NCBI GenBank assembly: GCA_036873755.1
Contig: JAVTVY010056913.1
Span: forward strand, 1 to 64,000
Direction: 5' to 3'
Length of the DNA stretch: 64,000 bases
From: Hanleya hanleyi
Lineage: Eukaryota > Mollusca > Polyplacophora > Lepidopleurida > Hanleyidae
Of the stretch, positions 35,292-47,640 are shown in pieces. The notes beneath the pieces were generated by a model. The model did not search any database and had not been told where the DNA came from. It saw only the letters and a program-made list of their open reading frames with translations. A program made the position numbers and the translations under genes. Every line of letters begins with the position of its first letter. Position 1 is the first letter of the stretch.

Positions 35292-37717
35292 TTAAAGATG
35301 TAATCAGCCTCAAATCTGGGCTGAAATCGATTTCTCTCAAAGTCAGCGAAAGTGACATATGTGACAACAGGTACAAAATGAGACACATTTGACCACAAAA
35401 AACTAAACTTGTTTTTACCATTCACGAGAAAATAGAACGAGTTGATCTTTAAAAATAAACAGCATGCCGTTTATTTTTCCAAGGCAGGCCCTAAAATTTG
35501 AAAAGTTTACTTAACCTGAAAATAGGTTATGTGAAATTGACCCTAGGTAACCCACAGTTCGTTCCCCATTTCTGAACTGCATAACTTATAGGTTATCCAA
35601 ATAGGTTAAGCAGATAGGTTATGCCAATGAGTTTTGTTGTGGTTAGGCATTGGTTTTTGACTGGAGTTCATTCAATGAAAATTGCTGTTGCTATCTGCGC
35701 CGACATATTGATTTTGCATGTGATAATAATCTCGTTCCCATAGCCGGCCATAATCTAGCCCCTCTCAATATCGGACGCTGCCGTTGGCTTCCGGTGCCCT
35801 TGCCGCTGGCAAAGAAAAATCATTACCCGGTGACCAATTTTCGTCATTACCACGTGTTGCGTAGAGAGTCCAATTTTGTGTGACTGGTAGACTTTTATCA
35901 TTGGAATTGTGACCTCTATTTCTAAAATATTATCTCAAATTAAATTCCCATATACACGTTTTAATCTTGAAACAGTTGAACGTAAAGTTTATCCGTCATT
36001 CACTTTCGTTTTCGTCAGTCGGCATCATGCAGGTTCCTGGTCGTACACTTATGGTATTGCGTCTTGGCTAGGGCCCCATAACCAGGACACAACGCGCAGT
36101 CAGGTGAGAGGAAGTTGAGAAACTTTTACCCTGTTCATATAATCCCACACAGCGGTATATACACCTGGGCTGTATATTATCTAAGTATCAGAGAGTGTAT
36201 GAAAACGCACATGGGTTTCGGGTTCAATTATCTCCCCTCGACTGGGGCTCTTGTGTGTGAAGTTAACATCGAATCGCTCGTAAGTACAGCCCATGCTTCG
36301 ATCGGAAATGATTTTCAGGTTAGAACAGGAAATTATTATTAAATTATGTCATCGTGACACAGAGTTTGGGCCATAATAATTTAGGCGAACGAATATTCGG
36401 TTATGTGTCTTTCATTTTGGGTAACCGCTAGGCGAACTGAACGATCGTTCGCCCCAAATTTTAGGGCCTGCAAGGCCCACAGGGAATTCGTATCAATTGG
36501 ATTGCATATACATACCCATCTCACAACACATAAATATCAAGGGACGCAAACTTGAAATGCACTTTTCCGCCAGAAATTACCGGATTTCAGAGGCTCGATT
36601 GAGAACAAATAAACGCAATTTACTCATACCTGGCGGTGTTCAGGTTTTCTGTTACACTTCATAGCACAAATCCCGGCTCGTATATGGCGCTGCGGTGCAT
36701 AGTTTTTGTAAAATCCTCTCTCAAATCAACGGTTAAATTTTCCCGCTTCGAGCATCTTCACGGACGTTGAAATTGGAGCCATATGCAAGAGGGACTGCCG
36801 TAGCCTCGAACCCGAGATCATAACAATTACGTCACGCACCACGAACAACGCTGATTGACTGTTTACACTATTCAGAGACTCTATAATAAAGTTTTTATTA
36901 TTATTATAGAGTCTATGCACTATTGCAGTGGACAGTGCGCGAAATTCAAAACTGTGAAACGTGTCCGTCAATCCAAGATAGCCGATCAGCGTTGTTTGTT
37001 GTGCGTGACATAATTGTTAGGATTTCGGGTTCGAGGCTACGGCAGTCATTCAACGTCCGTGAAGATGCTCGAATTGAGAGAGGATTTTACAAAAACTATG
37101 CACCGCAGCGCCATATACGAGCCGGGATTTGTGCTATGAAGTGTAACAGAAAACCTGAACACCGCCAGGTATGAGTAAATTGCGTTTATTTGTTCTCAAT
37201 CGAGCCTCTGAGATCCGGTAATTTCTGGCGGAAAAGTGCATTTCAAGTTTGCGTCCCTTGATATTTATGTGTGGTGAGATGGGTATGTATATGCAATCCA
37301 ATTGATACGAATTCCCTGTGGCAAGGCCGTGTCAACAAGCGTATACACGTGTGGTGCATTTACCAACGTATGCTATGCGACATTACCGAACCGTAGGCAC
37401 GAGCCAGGACGTTATCCCATGGCTGCAGCTGTGCAGCATTCAAATTCTTGAGCGTCGCTTCGTCACTCATACGTCACTGCGTGACGTCATTTTCCTCTCT
37501 GCGTACAACACACACTCAATGGCGAAACAGAAAACCCGTCGAAGCGGGCAGAGTTTCAAATTTCTCTGACAAGATATTCTTGCATTCATTGTATATGGCG
37601 ATCCCACCATCATCAAATATAATACATATGATGCTCTGGTAATCTTCCCTGCTGAAAAAAAGCCCATAGGGGAGAGTATACAAAATCCATCCATTTTGAG
37701 GCTGATTACATCTTTAA
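35292..37717. mobile_element. 2.4-kb TTAA-flanked element with a long internal palindrome
   Basis: Ends are TTAA-AGATGTAATCAGCCTCAAA and the reverse complement TTTGAGGCTGATTACATCT-TTAA (right TTAA at 37714-37717). Inside, 36470-36885 and 36900-37325 are reverse complements over roughly 400 bp with very few mismatches, meeting at a short loop near 'aagtttttattattattat'. The terminus is shared with the 220-bp MITE at 8628-8850. No transposase was recognised. piggyBac- or Kolobok-class integration is inferred from TTAA only. Confidence 0.75.
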
Positions 37718-37730
37718 AGTCATTCCCTAT

Positions 37731-38501
37731 GTCAAGCCGAGTTACATGTAGGGCTACTACAGTTTTTAATTATCTACCATACCCTCTCCTCTATCATGTC
37801 TATGACATAGAATAAAAAAGAAGTTGGAAATAGAATTACTCAACACAGTCATTTCAAAACATTCTCAAAAAAGAGTGAAAGCCTATTTTTCCAAATGCCA
37901 TCCGTTTATTACTTCCCAAGTGGACCAACCTTCGGAATATATACGCCTTGAATATCTAAACGTTTCCTTGAGGAGAGAAATTCATTCTTCGTGCCAAAAC
38001 ACGGCTTTCAAACTTTTAGCCAGCTCTTCAGCCAAAAACACTTCCGTCAGAATTTTAAGGACCGGGCTTTACAATATTATCAGCGACAATTGGTCGAAAT
38101 TATCCCCAAAGGTCATCTCCCGCCCACTGGATTATCTGCCCCTGACTTTTGGGGATAATTTCGACCAATCATCGCTGACAATATTGTATAGCCCGGTCCT
38201 TAAAATTCTGCCAGAAGTGTTTTTGGCCGGAGAGCTAGCTAAAAGTTTGAAAAGCCATGTTTTGGCGCAAAGAATGAATTTCGAGGTTTAGATAATTCAA
38301 AGCACATATATTCCGAAGGTTGGTCCACATGGGAAGTAAAAAACGGATGGCATTTGGAAAGGTAGGCTTTCGTTCTATTTTGAGAATGTTTTGAAATGAC
38401 CGTGTTGAGCGGTTCTATTCCCAACTTCTCTTTTATTCTATGTCATAGAGGACAGGGTATGGTACAGTCGATAATTAAAAACTGTAGTAACTCGGCTCGA
38501 C
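37731..38501. mobile_element. Fold-back element, about 770 bp, near-perfect palindrome
   Basis: Left arm starts GTCAAGCCGAGTTAC and the right arm ends GTAACTCGGCTCGAC. The arms pair almost throughout, meeting near 38120-38125 (the 'aattatccccaaa' / 'ttttggggataatt' region). Both arms give a matching spurious ORF. No TSD was identified. Confidence 0.75.
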
Positions 38502-38664
38502 ATTTACTTTAATTGAGCCAAAGATGAAAGAGACATACACTTAGAAAGAATATTTAAAAAAAAAAAAAAAGATTAAAAAAAAGTATATATATATTTATTA
38601 AATTATTGAAAACAATTATACGTAGACATCAACCATCCAATATCCCACAGGCCAGGCAACTGTG

Positions 38665-38744
38665 GATCAGTCCCCCTTTCTTCGGTAATAGCCTATAGGG
38701 AATTGATCAGTCCCCCTTTCTTCGGTAATAGCCTATAGGGAATT
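38665..38744. repeat. 40-bp exact tandem doublet
   Basis: The unit starting 'gatcagtccccctttcttcgg' and ending 'tatagggaatt' occurs twice in direct succession (38665-38704 and 38705-38744) without differences. Confidence 0.9.
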
Positions 38745-41509
38745 CCGCCACTTCATTTGTAGTTGCTGAATTATATCAATGTCTCACATGAGCTTGGGGC
38801 TGGTGAGTTAATAATTATGATGATAATTAATAAATACAGCCTCCTGCAAAAAGTATGTGTAGGGTACCGTATTAGCATATCACTGGCCAGCTCTAGCCAC
38901 AACTGTTCCTGTCAAGAACGCCTTCGGTTGATAGTCACAGACGACATGTATGGATCTCCGTGTGGTATAACCCGTACCATATAATATTAATAGTTCATTT
39001 TGATGCTCCTTACCTGTTACTTTCGGGAAGCTGATTCCTTCTTTTCCACGCTTGTCGCTTTAATTAAAGTTTCCGGTGCTGGTGATTAGCTGTACACGAA
39101 CCATTTTCACATCGACCCTGACCTTATTACGGTAGACGCCATATTGTGTGTATTTGGGCCCATATTACGGTAGACACCATATTGTGTAACTGCGCATGCG
39201 TAGTGGCCCAAATACACACAATATGGCTTTGCACTTTGACGCTTTGTTTTCATGAACTAATCAGTTGATTTGAATGAATTTTGTCAAAGATATATTTTGA
39301 ACTCCACAAAACAATTATTGGTTACATGTTAAACTGAAGACCTGTACATTATTTCTCTACCTGTCTCTTTCAAAAATTACCTGTCAAATTACCTGTTAAA
39401 TTACCTGACCCCTGTGATAGAACTACATGTATATATTCAGGTACCAGAAGATGATGGAGATGTTGGAGAAGATGAAAGGACCCTAACCAACCATATCAGA
39501 ATGATCCAGGCAGGAGTGGGAAAGGCTAGGCCTAACCTGGATATTCTGGAGGATAAAATGAAGAGGACTGTCTTTCACAGGAAAAAGTTCCTTTTGGAGA
39601 AAACGACGAGAGAAGTGCTGGAGGAATTCCCATGTTTGAAAATTCCCAAATTGGTTAGTGAACATTGAATCCCTGTCAGTATCTGTTAATGTCCCTCATT
39701 TGTCTCATGTTTTAGTTCTTGAAACTTCAAATAATCTAGAGCAAAATGTAGCTTGAGTCAAGTTGGACAAATAAACCAACCTTTTTTCCACAAATCTGTC
39801 AGTTTTCTTTTCAAGGCTAGGGTTATTTCCCTTGAATTTGGTCTGTCCTTACAGTAAGGTGTGGAAGAAAAATCAAAACAAATTGGTCTGGAAAGCAATA
39901 GTAATCATTTGAGGCTTGACACATTCCTGATTGAATTTATCCGCTTGATACTTTCCTTATTTACCTACCTGCACTTGGTGCAGCTTTGTTTAGGAAGAGT
40001 GATTCATTCTTGCATTATTCCCCCCCCCCCCCATGATTGTCAAAATGCACTTTAGTTCATGCCAGAATTTGTCATTGCATTGCATCCAAATTACTTTTAG
40101 TCATAATTCTTCCGCATAGTATTTAGTGGAGTGTCCCAGTCCTTTCAGATTGATGACAAGAGTATACGATTATATATTAAAAATTGCATGCAGTCTGTCC
40201 TGGATTTTACAAGTGGATCTCTTGTCCCAATTATTGAACTATAAATCAATGGCATTGCCTTGCAATTTACATTCCATTTAATCAATTAGATTCTCAAGCC
40301 AAGATATCTTACTTGAGGATAACTGGAGTGAATTATCTTTACTTTCCAGCTCTTATCAGATATGCAGACATACCTTCAAGTAGATGTGGATAAAATGGTT
40401 GTTACAAGATTAAAGTGAATGGCCTCCAAAATAGTCAATTAGTGGAGAGGGCACCAAAATGCAAACTGAAGCAGCAGTGCACACAGGCCATCACTGACTG
40501 CCTGGATGAGTACGAAAAGAAAGGTGATTTACAAGTGCATGTACTTCTGCATGATATCTTCTGGCCTGTCTGTCATATAAGCATCTATTGGTCAGGCCTT
40601 TGTGTTACTGAAAATGCACCAGTCAAGACTCAATTGTTGTACCCAGAAACTATATTTATCGCCTTTGTTTTCTGACACTTGCATGAAAGAATGACCTGAT
40701 AGTTGGCCAACATAAATGTAGGCTTAGTACAATAGCATGTGGATATGGAGTTTCTACTTGAGTAGAAGAGTATGGGTAACCAAATCTCAGTATGAAAAAT
40801 TATTGTGTATTCATACTCATTTGTTAGGACTGGACTATTGTAGGGCAGAGTTTTGTTTTTGTCTTGTCAATCATTGTTATGCAAATACATGATCTTCCTG
40901 TTGACTAGGTTGAATACATGTAGTCTATACTTTACTTCTATGCAGGATTGCAGTTGGGGGCTGCCATTCCGCTGCTGCCATCCTTATTTCGAGAAGACGA
41001 TACCCTGATGTTCATTATTGACTAAGTGAGTATAGACTAGTGGAGTAATAGACCGGGCCATTTATCAGTTGCTCATTTGGGTAGACTAAATAGCATAGAT
41101 GGAAGTAGAGAGATTGCCCCTTCCATGCAGAAAAAGATCTCTGATGGAAAGAAAGCTAACTGAATTCAATATTTTAGAAATTGTTTGCATATTAATGAGG
41201 AAAGGCATTTGCAGCTGATTAACCATCCCTTACATTTTTGAATTCAGTATGAAAATGCATCAATGTTTCATCTTCACCCCTCATGGTCTTGAATTGCGGT
41301 TGAATTGAACACTGGAATTGTTTGTGTAACCTTCATGGTTCTGAATATATGTGAAAGCTGACCATACTGGTTGATTCCATTTTGTATTGGCATTAGAAAG
41401 TCTTAAGAGTTTTGGGCTGTTCCGGAGAAATGTGTGCGGGGAAGACCACTTTTTCTGACCCCAACACCCATATACCATTTATCCTATCTCCCTACCCTTA
41501 CCGAAATGC

Positions 41510-42115
41510 AAACTCTGGCAATGATATGGTAGCAATATGGCAATGATATGGTAAGAACTGGTAATACTCTGGCAATACATATGGTCACAAAACCAGATGA
41601 TCTGGTTTGACTATGGTTCTATTTCTATGATCTGGTAACAATATGGTTTGAAAAGAACTTGTCATTTTTTTACACACTACAACTGGTAATGATCTGGTTT
41701 GACAAGGACTTTGTTTGTCAGCACTTATTACATACACTGGTAATGCTCTGGTTTGACAGGGACTTTGTTGTCCACACTCACATACACTGGCAATGATCTG
41801 GTTTGACAAGGACTTTGTTTGTCAGCACTTATTACATACACTGGTAATGCTCTGGTTTGACAGGGACTTTGTTGTCCACACTCACATACACTGGCAATGA
41901 TCTGGTTTGACAAGGACTTTGTTTGTCAGCACTTCTAACATACACTGGTAATGATCTGGTTTGCACATCAGAGCTCTGGTAATGATCTGGTTTGAAAAGG
42001 ACTTTGTTTGTCAGCACACACAGACACTGGTAATGATCTGGTTTGAAAAGAACTTAATGATTCAGACTGAAAGCCTATATAATTATCAAAAAGGATATAC
42101 TCTGGTATTGATCTA
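41510..42115. repeat. CTGGTAATGATCTGGTTTGA tandem array, forward arm
   Basis: Variants of the 20-mer CTGGTAATGATCTGGTTTGA, interspersed with 'aggactttgtttgtcagcac' linkers, recur throughout. A 104-bp higher-order unit is nearly exact (compare 41709-41812 with 41813-41916). Pseudo-ORFs on the minus strand are by-products. Confidence 0.9.
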
Positions 42116-42611
42116 GAAAGAATTGACTTAAACATTGGTCATCTCCCTTGAACATAGAGGGCGCTGCTAGTTTGAATTTCAACTGATATTGGGGGGAAGC
42201 TGAGCTAAAGGTCTACATAAAATGTTGCGCAGCTTGAGATCAAATAATTCACAAAAAGGTATGTAAATCCTGTACAGATCGTCTCATAGGGATTATGAAA
42301 CTTCAGCTGGCATTCTACATACAGCTTTTTTATAATTTTAACCCAATAGTTTATTAAAATACTGTAGTTAATTCAAAGCCCAAGCTATAACAACAACAAC
42401 ATGTCCATGGAAGAGCATATGTACTGCAATATATTTAGTGCCAGTCATCGTATACAAGTTTTAACAAAGTGTACCATGCAAATTTAACTTGAACGATTTA
42501 AGAAACTACCAGTGCACATGGCATGCATGTACAAATTATTCAGTATATGTTGGAGTATAATTGCAACCTATATGGCCAGCAATGGATATTCAGGATTCTA
42601 TTGTTTGACAC

Positions 42612-43285
42612 AGATCATCCCCAGAGCATTACCAGAGCATTGCCAGAGCAATACCCTATCAAAACCAGATCATCAAACCAGTGTATTACCAGAGCATTCG
42701 ATCGTCAAACCAGAGCATTACCAGATCTATTGCCATATCGATACCCCATGTTCCAAAAACAGATCATTACCCCATCAAAACCAGATTAATACCAGATCAC
42801 CTAACCAGAGTATTGCCAGAGCATTTTCCATATTGATACCAGATCATTGCCCCATTCTTCAAACCAGAGCATTACCAGATGTATTGCCATATCGATACCC
42901 CATGTTCCAAAAACAGATCATTGCCCCATCAAAACCAGATTAATACCAGATCACCTAACCAGAGTATTGCCAGATCATTTTCCATATTGATACCATATCA
43001 CTCATACCATATCATTACCAGATCATTTCCATATTGATACCAGATCATTGCCATATTGATACCAGATCATGACCATATTGATACCATATCATTACCAGAT
43101 TATTACCATATTGATACCAGATCATTGTCCCATTCTTCAAACCAGATCATTACCAGATGTATTGCCATATCGATACCCCATGTTCCAAAAACAGATCATT
43201 GCCCCATCAAAACCAGATTAATACCAGATCACCTAACCGGAGTATTGCCAGAGCATTTTCCATATTGATACCATATCACTTTTTA
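42612..43285. repeat. Reverse-complement arm of the CTGGTAATGATCTGG array
   Basis: The same motif appears as TCAAACCAGATCATTACCAG variants with 'ccatattgatacc' linkers, i.e. opposite orientation to 41510-42115. A 150-bp-scale block ('gtattgccatatcgataccccatgttcc') occurs three times (about 42728, 42881 and 43159). The arms could pair across the 500-bp spacer. Confidence 0.88.
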
Positions 43286-44456
43286 CTCTGGCAATGATAT
43301 GGTTTCAATATGGTTTTGATCTGGTTTTGATCTGGTAATGCTAGGGCAATTTTAGCATATTATGGTAAGGGTAATGTTAAATGACTAGACACACATATAC
43401 CATCGAACTGAATAATCCCCTCCCCTGTCCCAAGTGTTATTTTTTTCTGTAACATCCCTTAGATGACCCCTTCTTAACAGTGCATCTGTTGAGTGTTCGT
43501 ATTATGTAATAGTGCCATGGGGCGGGCATTTCAAGTATTGCTTTGAAAATGGACACTAAAAATCCAATCATCTTCCCAAATTTGAACTTGTGACCTACCT
43601 AATAATGGCTATTTCCACAATATATTGTTAAGACTGCAAATCCTTCAAAAGTTCCCTTAACATAAGAGATGTAAAATCTACCTTAATACAGTATATCCTG
43701 ATTTTTTATTAAATTCCCTTTTCAGATGCCAGAAATTCCAACACCGGTCATGTCGATTCACAACTGTGCCGAAGGAAATCCTTTGAAGGCGGAGAGGATA
43801 CTGCCACACATGGACAGCATGCAGATTCTCCAGGATGATACCAGTGTGGACATTTCTTTTGCCCTTGGTGCAATATTCACATTTTACTATCTCTTTGGTG
43901 TAGAATATCCCTCTGGACTGAAGAAAACCCTTCTTTTTTTGGAGCGGTTTGTTTTCAAACTAAATCTAAATCTCTCTGTTCCAGTCACTCTGAAGAGAGT
44001 ATATGACTCAGTCTGTGTATGACGAACCTTGTTTGAGGATTATTCAGATTTTGTGAAAACTTTCATTACATCTGTCGGCTTCATCATGTATTTGTCTCAC
44101 TGCTGGCATGGACTAGTCAAGTCGTCTTGTTCGGTTCATGATTGGATTATTGAAGGATTCTTTTAGAATCATTCCAATATTATACTAAAGTAGACATTTG
44201 TTATTAATGTGTGTATTTATTGACTCTCTCATCACCCTCACCCTAGTGTGCAGATCATCGAGCAGGGGACTGGAGAGGTTGCGGTCCACTCACCTCGGAG
44301 ATCTGGCTCACCAGGGTGGATTCTCGGTCCTCTTAGTGGTGTGGTTGTCGGTAGGAGATGGGAATAGAGCCATCTCCGACAGACTGCACCTCCAGGGGGC
44401 CGATTGGACCAAGATATATCTAATTGTTGTTTAAGTGGCATTTAGAAGTCTGAGGA

Positions 44457-44655
44457 TACACTGAGGAACACATATGTTATGGACATCAACTTCTTTAATT
44501 CTTATGATCGATGTTTAATGCAGATACTAGCATTTTTGTTAAGCTAATGATGAATTGCCAAAAATGCTTGACAATAATGCTAGTATCTCCATTGAAACGT
44601 CGCTCACAAGAATTAAAGAAATTGATATAATCCATAACGTCTGTGTTCCTGAGTA
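44457..44655. mobile_element. Fold-back MITE, about 195 bp
   Basis: Left 'ctgaggaacacatatgttat' and right 'ataacgtctgtgttcctgag' are inverted, and pairing continues through 'caacttctttaattctta' / 'aagaattaaagaaattg' to an AT-rich centre. Confidence 0.75.
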
Positions 44656-44839
44656 TATCTATTTGTCCAATGAATGACTGTTCCAGTCATATTAATCATA
44701 TGGGTGGGGGGGGGGGGGCATTGTCACGGTGGAGCATGATTGGTTAATTATTAATCTTGTATCTATTTAGGGGTTTAACACCAACTTAGAGATGGTTGTT
44801 CTGATGTCTGCTTGACACCGAGTCAAAGCCAAAGATGCC

Positions 44840-45375
44840 ACAGGTGTATGATGGGGATATCTCGCACTGAATGATGGGGATATCGCCTACTGAATGGTTG
44901 TGATATCACATACTGTTAGTGTATGATGGGAATATCGCGTACTGTTAGTGTATAATGGAGATATCTCGTACTGTTACATCTCGTACTGTTAGTGTACGAT
45001 GGGGATATCTCCAACTGAATGACGGGGATATCGCATACTGTTAGTGTATGATGGGGATATCACCTACTGAATGATGGTGATATCGTGTACTGTTGGTGTA
45101 TGATGGGGATATCACCTACTCAATGATGGGAATATCGCGTACTGTTAGTGTATGATGGGGATATCGCCTACTGAATGATGGTAATATTGCGTACTGTTAG
45201 TGTATGAGGGGATATCGCATACTGAATGATGGTGATATCGCATACTGTTAGTGAATGATGGGGATATCGCCCACTGAATGATGGGGATATCGTGTACTGT
45301 TAGTGTATGATGGGGATATGACATACTGAATGATTGGGAATGTCACATACTATTTTATGTTCAAAAGTGTCTTTA
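44840..45375. repeat. Minisatellite with GATGGGGATATCGC and ACTGTTAGTGTATGA units
   Basis: At least 15 variants of 'tgatggggatatcgc' alternate between followers 'ctactgaatga' and 'gtactgttagtgta'. The alternating half-units form a longer composite repeat. No coding role. Confidence 0.9.
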
Positions 45376-45559
45376 TGTCGATGGTGGGAATATCACCTAT
45401 CATGTACAGCTCCCTCAATTAGCCACAACAATCGGCAATGCTGAGGCCAATGTCGTAACAAAAGTACCGATAACTTTGTCTTAGCACTTTTTAGCTCATC
45501 TGGGCTAATGTCATGGCCGGACTGTCCGTCGTCCATCGTCCATCGTCCGTCGTGTGTAA

Positions 45560-46790
45560 ACATCGTCTTCTCTGAAACCGCTTGACCGATTAAGCTGAAA
45601 CTTGGCATGCATGTTCCTCCCAATGAGTACACCAGAATTTGTTCATGCGGTGTCGTTATGATTTTAAATATGGCTGCCATGGCGGCCATCTTGAATTTGC
45701 CAGTGAAATCTTGTCATTATTTTTCGGTAACTACTTCATGGATCTTTCTCAAATTTGGTAGACAGGTTCCCCTTGGGATCTAGTTATACAAGATACCTGT
45801 TTTGCTTCGATTCAAAAATCCAATATGGCCACCAGGCGGCCATCTTGGATTTTCCCATGAAACATTGTTATCGCGATTTCTCAGGAACTACAGAATGGAT
45901 CTTTCTCAAATTTGGTAGACAGGTTCCCCTTGTGATCTAGTTGTACAAGATACCTTTTTTGCTTCTATTCAAAAATCCAATATGGCCACCAGGCGGCCAT
46001 CTTGGATTTCCCCATGAAACATTGTTATCATGATTTCTCAGGAAGTACTGCATGAATCTTTCTCAAATTTGGTACACAGGTTCCCCTTGGGGTCTACTTG
46101 TACATGATACCTTTTCGGTCCAATATGAAAATCCAATATGGCCACTAGGTGGCCATCTTGGATTTCCCCATGAAATTTTGTTATCACAATTTCTCAGGAA
46201 CCACTGCCTTGATCTTTCTCAAATTTGGTACACAGGTTCCTTTGGGTCTAGTTGTGCAAGATACCTTTTGTGGTCTGATTTAAAAATCCAATATGGCCAC
46301 CAGGCGGCCATCTTGAATTTCCCCATGAAACATTGTTATTGCTATTTCTCTTGAAGTACTGCATGGATCTTTCTCAAATTTGGTACACAGGTTCACCTTG
46401 GGGTCTAGTTGTGCGAGATACCTTTTGTGATTTGATTCGAAAGTCCAATATTGCCACCAGGCAGCCATCTTGGATTTTCCCTTGAAACTTTGTTATCACG
46501 ATTTCTCAGGAACTACTGCCTTGATCTTTCTCAAATTTGATACACAGGTTCCCCTTGGAGTCTAGTTGTGCAAGATAAATTTTCTGGTCCAATTTGAAAA
46601 TCCAATATGACCACCAGGCGGCCATCTTGAATTTTCCCATGGGATTTTGTTATCGTGAATTCTGAGGAAATTACTGCATGGATCTGTCAAAATGGGTACA
46701 CAGGTTTACCTTGTGGTCCGGTTGTGCAAGATACCTTTTTTGGTCCATGTCGAAAATCCAATATGGCCGCAACTTGAATTTCCCCTGAAA
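45560..46790. repeat. 157-bp tandem repeat, about seven copies
   Basis: The landmark GGCCATCTTG recurs at about 45681, 45838, 45995, 46151, 46306, 46462 and 46620 (spacing 155-158 bp). Each unit also carries 'gatctttctcaaatttggta', 'acaggttccccttgg' and 'aaaaatccaatatggccacc'. Copies are roughly 85-90 percent alike. The GGCCATCTTGGATTTT word is shared with the elements at 5773-6359 and 49800-53800. Confidence 0.92.
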
Positions 46791-47394
46791 CTTTGTTATG
46801 AAATCATGGATCATTCAGTGTTCAAGGGGGGACAACACAATTAGAAACTCATCTATTGCCGTTCTTTAGTTAAAAATTCTTACAGCTACTTTTGCCAGTT
46901 ACAGCCAGATGAGCTACAGTGCCGTGGCACTATCTTTAACATTGTGTTAAATGGGGAATATTCCAATGCCACAGGAATTTTTGCCTCCGCAGGAATCCTA
47001 GTTGTGGGGGCTGATGTGTGTTTCATGTATGAATCTCCCCATAGTATAGTGCAATAGTATCTTTCGAGTTTTGTCATAATATTGAAGTGGCATGATGTTC
47101 ATCGCATTTGCTGTCGAACATGAAGCTTTCGGTGCTTATGACCATATGTTCAAGATATTCTGGCTGTTGTTTTAATAAATGAAGTGATCTTTACAAACCT
47201 GACTGCAGGTCTTCTCATGTTTTTACCTGTGCATGTTCTTAGTTTAGTCCATTATCATACCAGTTGTAAATCCTACAGCTACAAATTTCCTTCATGAAAA
47301 AGAAGTCTATGCAGAAACTTTTGTATAGAACAATTGGTGTTATATAACATCCACATAAAACTCCTAGCTCTGTTGGGAACATTTAATGGATCGA

Positions 47395-47640
47395 CCTGAA
47401 ACCCTTAAAAATGGTTCTACATAGAACCCTTCACATGGTCCCACAGAACCTTCATGAGAGGGTTCTGTGTAGAACCATCTTGAAATGGTTCCATATAGAA
47501 CCATTTTTTGAGGGTTCTATATAGAACCATTTCTTGAGGGTTCTATATAGAACCATATTTTGAGGGTTCTATACAGAACCATATTTCGAGGGTTCTATAT
47601 AGAACCATATTTTGAGGGTTCTATATAGAACCATTAGCCA
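47395..47640. repeat. GGTTCTATATAGAACCAT palindromic array (copy 2)
   Basis: Five or six units of about 30 bp, 'ttgagggttctatatagaaccat', each self-complementary around TATATA. Related to 34438-34565 on the other side of the SAMD3-like remnant. Confidence 0.85.

Larger units (their letters stand above)
35117..38665. repeat. Outer inverted repeat enclosing two fold-back elements
   Basis: The left arm 35117-35280 ('ccacagttgcctggcctgtgg' onward to 'ctaagtgtatttctcttt') is matched in reverse complement by 38515-38665. Between the arms lie the TTAA element (35292-37717) and a second palindrome (37731-38501), placed end to end. The arms may be the termini of an older element or a host inverted duplication. 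Confidence 0.75.
39441..44022 (+). pseudogene. SAMD3-like C-terminal region, multi-exon, two disabling changes
   Basis: Four GT-AG-bounded pieces read in order: 39441-39653 (DDGDVGEDERTLTNHIRMI, KRTVFHRKKFLLEKTTREVL, EEFPCLKIPKL), 40350-40523 (LSDMQTYLQVDVDKMVVTRL, then NGLQNSQLVERAPKCKLKQQ), 40946-41025 (LQLGAAIPLLPSLFREDD) and 43726-44022 (MPEIPTPVMSIHNC, GNPLKAERILPHMDSMQIL, FTFYYLFGVEYPSGLKKTLL). By recall the pattern matches metazoan proteins often named SAMD3-like, minus their N-terminal SAM domain. Exon 2 has a net one-base loss in the A run near 40412; exon 3 ends with TAA exactly at its donor. It is nested, opposite strand, in lectin intron 2. Sequencing error is the alternative for either lesion. 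Confidence 0.55.

Noticed and set aside
36726..38424. Paired ORFs on both strands of the fold-back elements
   Set aside because: They are mirror images from palindrome arms and have no recognisable domain or splice context.
41585..43268. Several ORFs of 60-140 codons
   Set aside because: They arise from the CTGGTAATGATCTGG arrays; peptides repeat in the same pattern as the DNA.
44200..44440. Possible further exon after the SAMD3-like remnant ('tgtgcag' followed by an open stretch)
   Set aside because: The frame soon stops and shows no similarity to the family; the remnant already ends at a stop at 44022.
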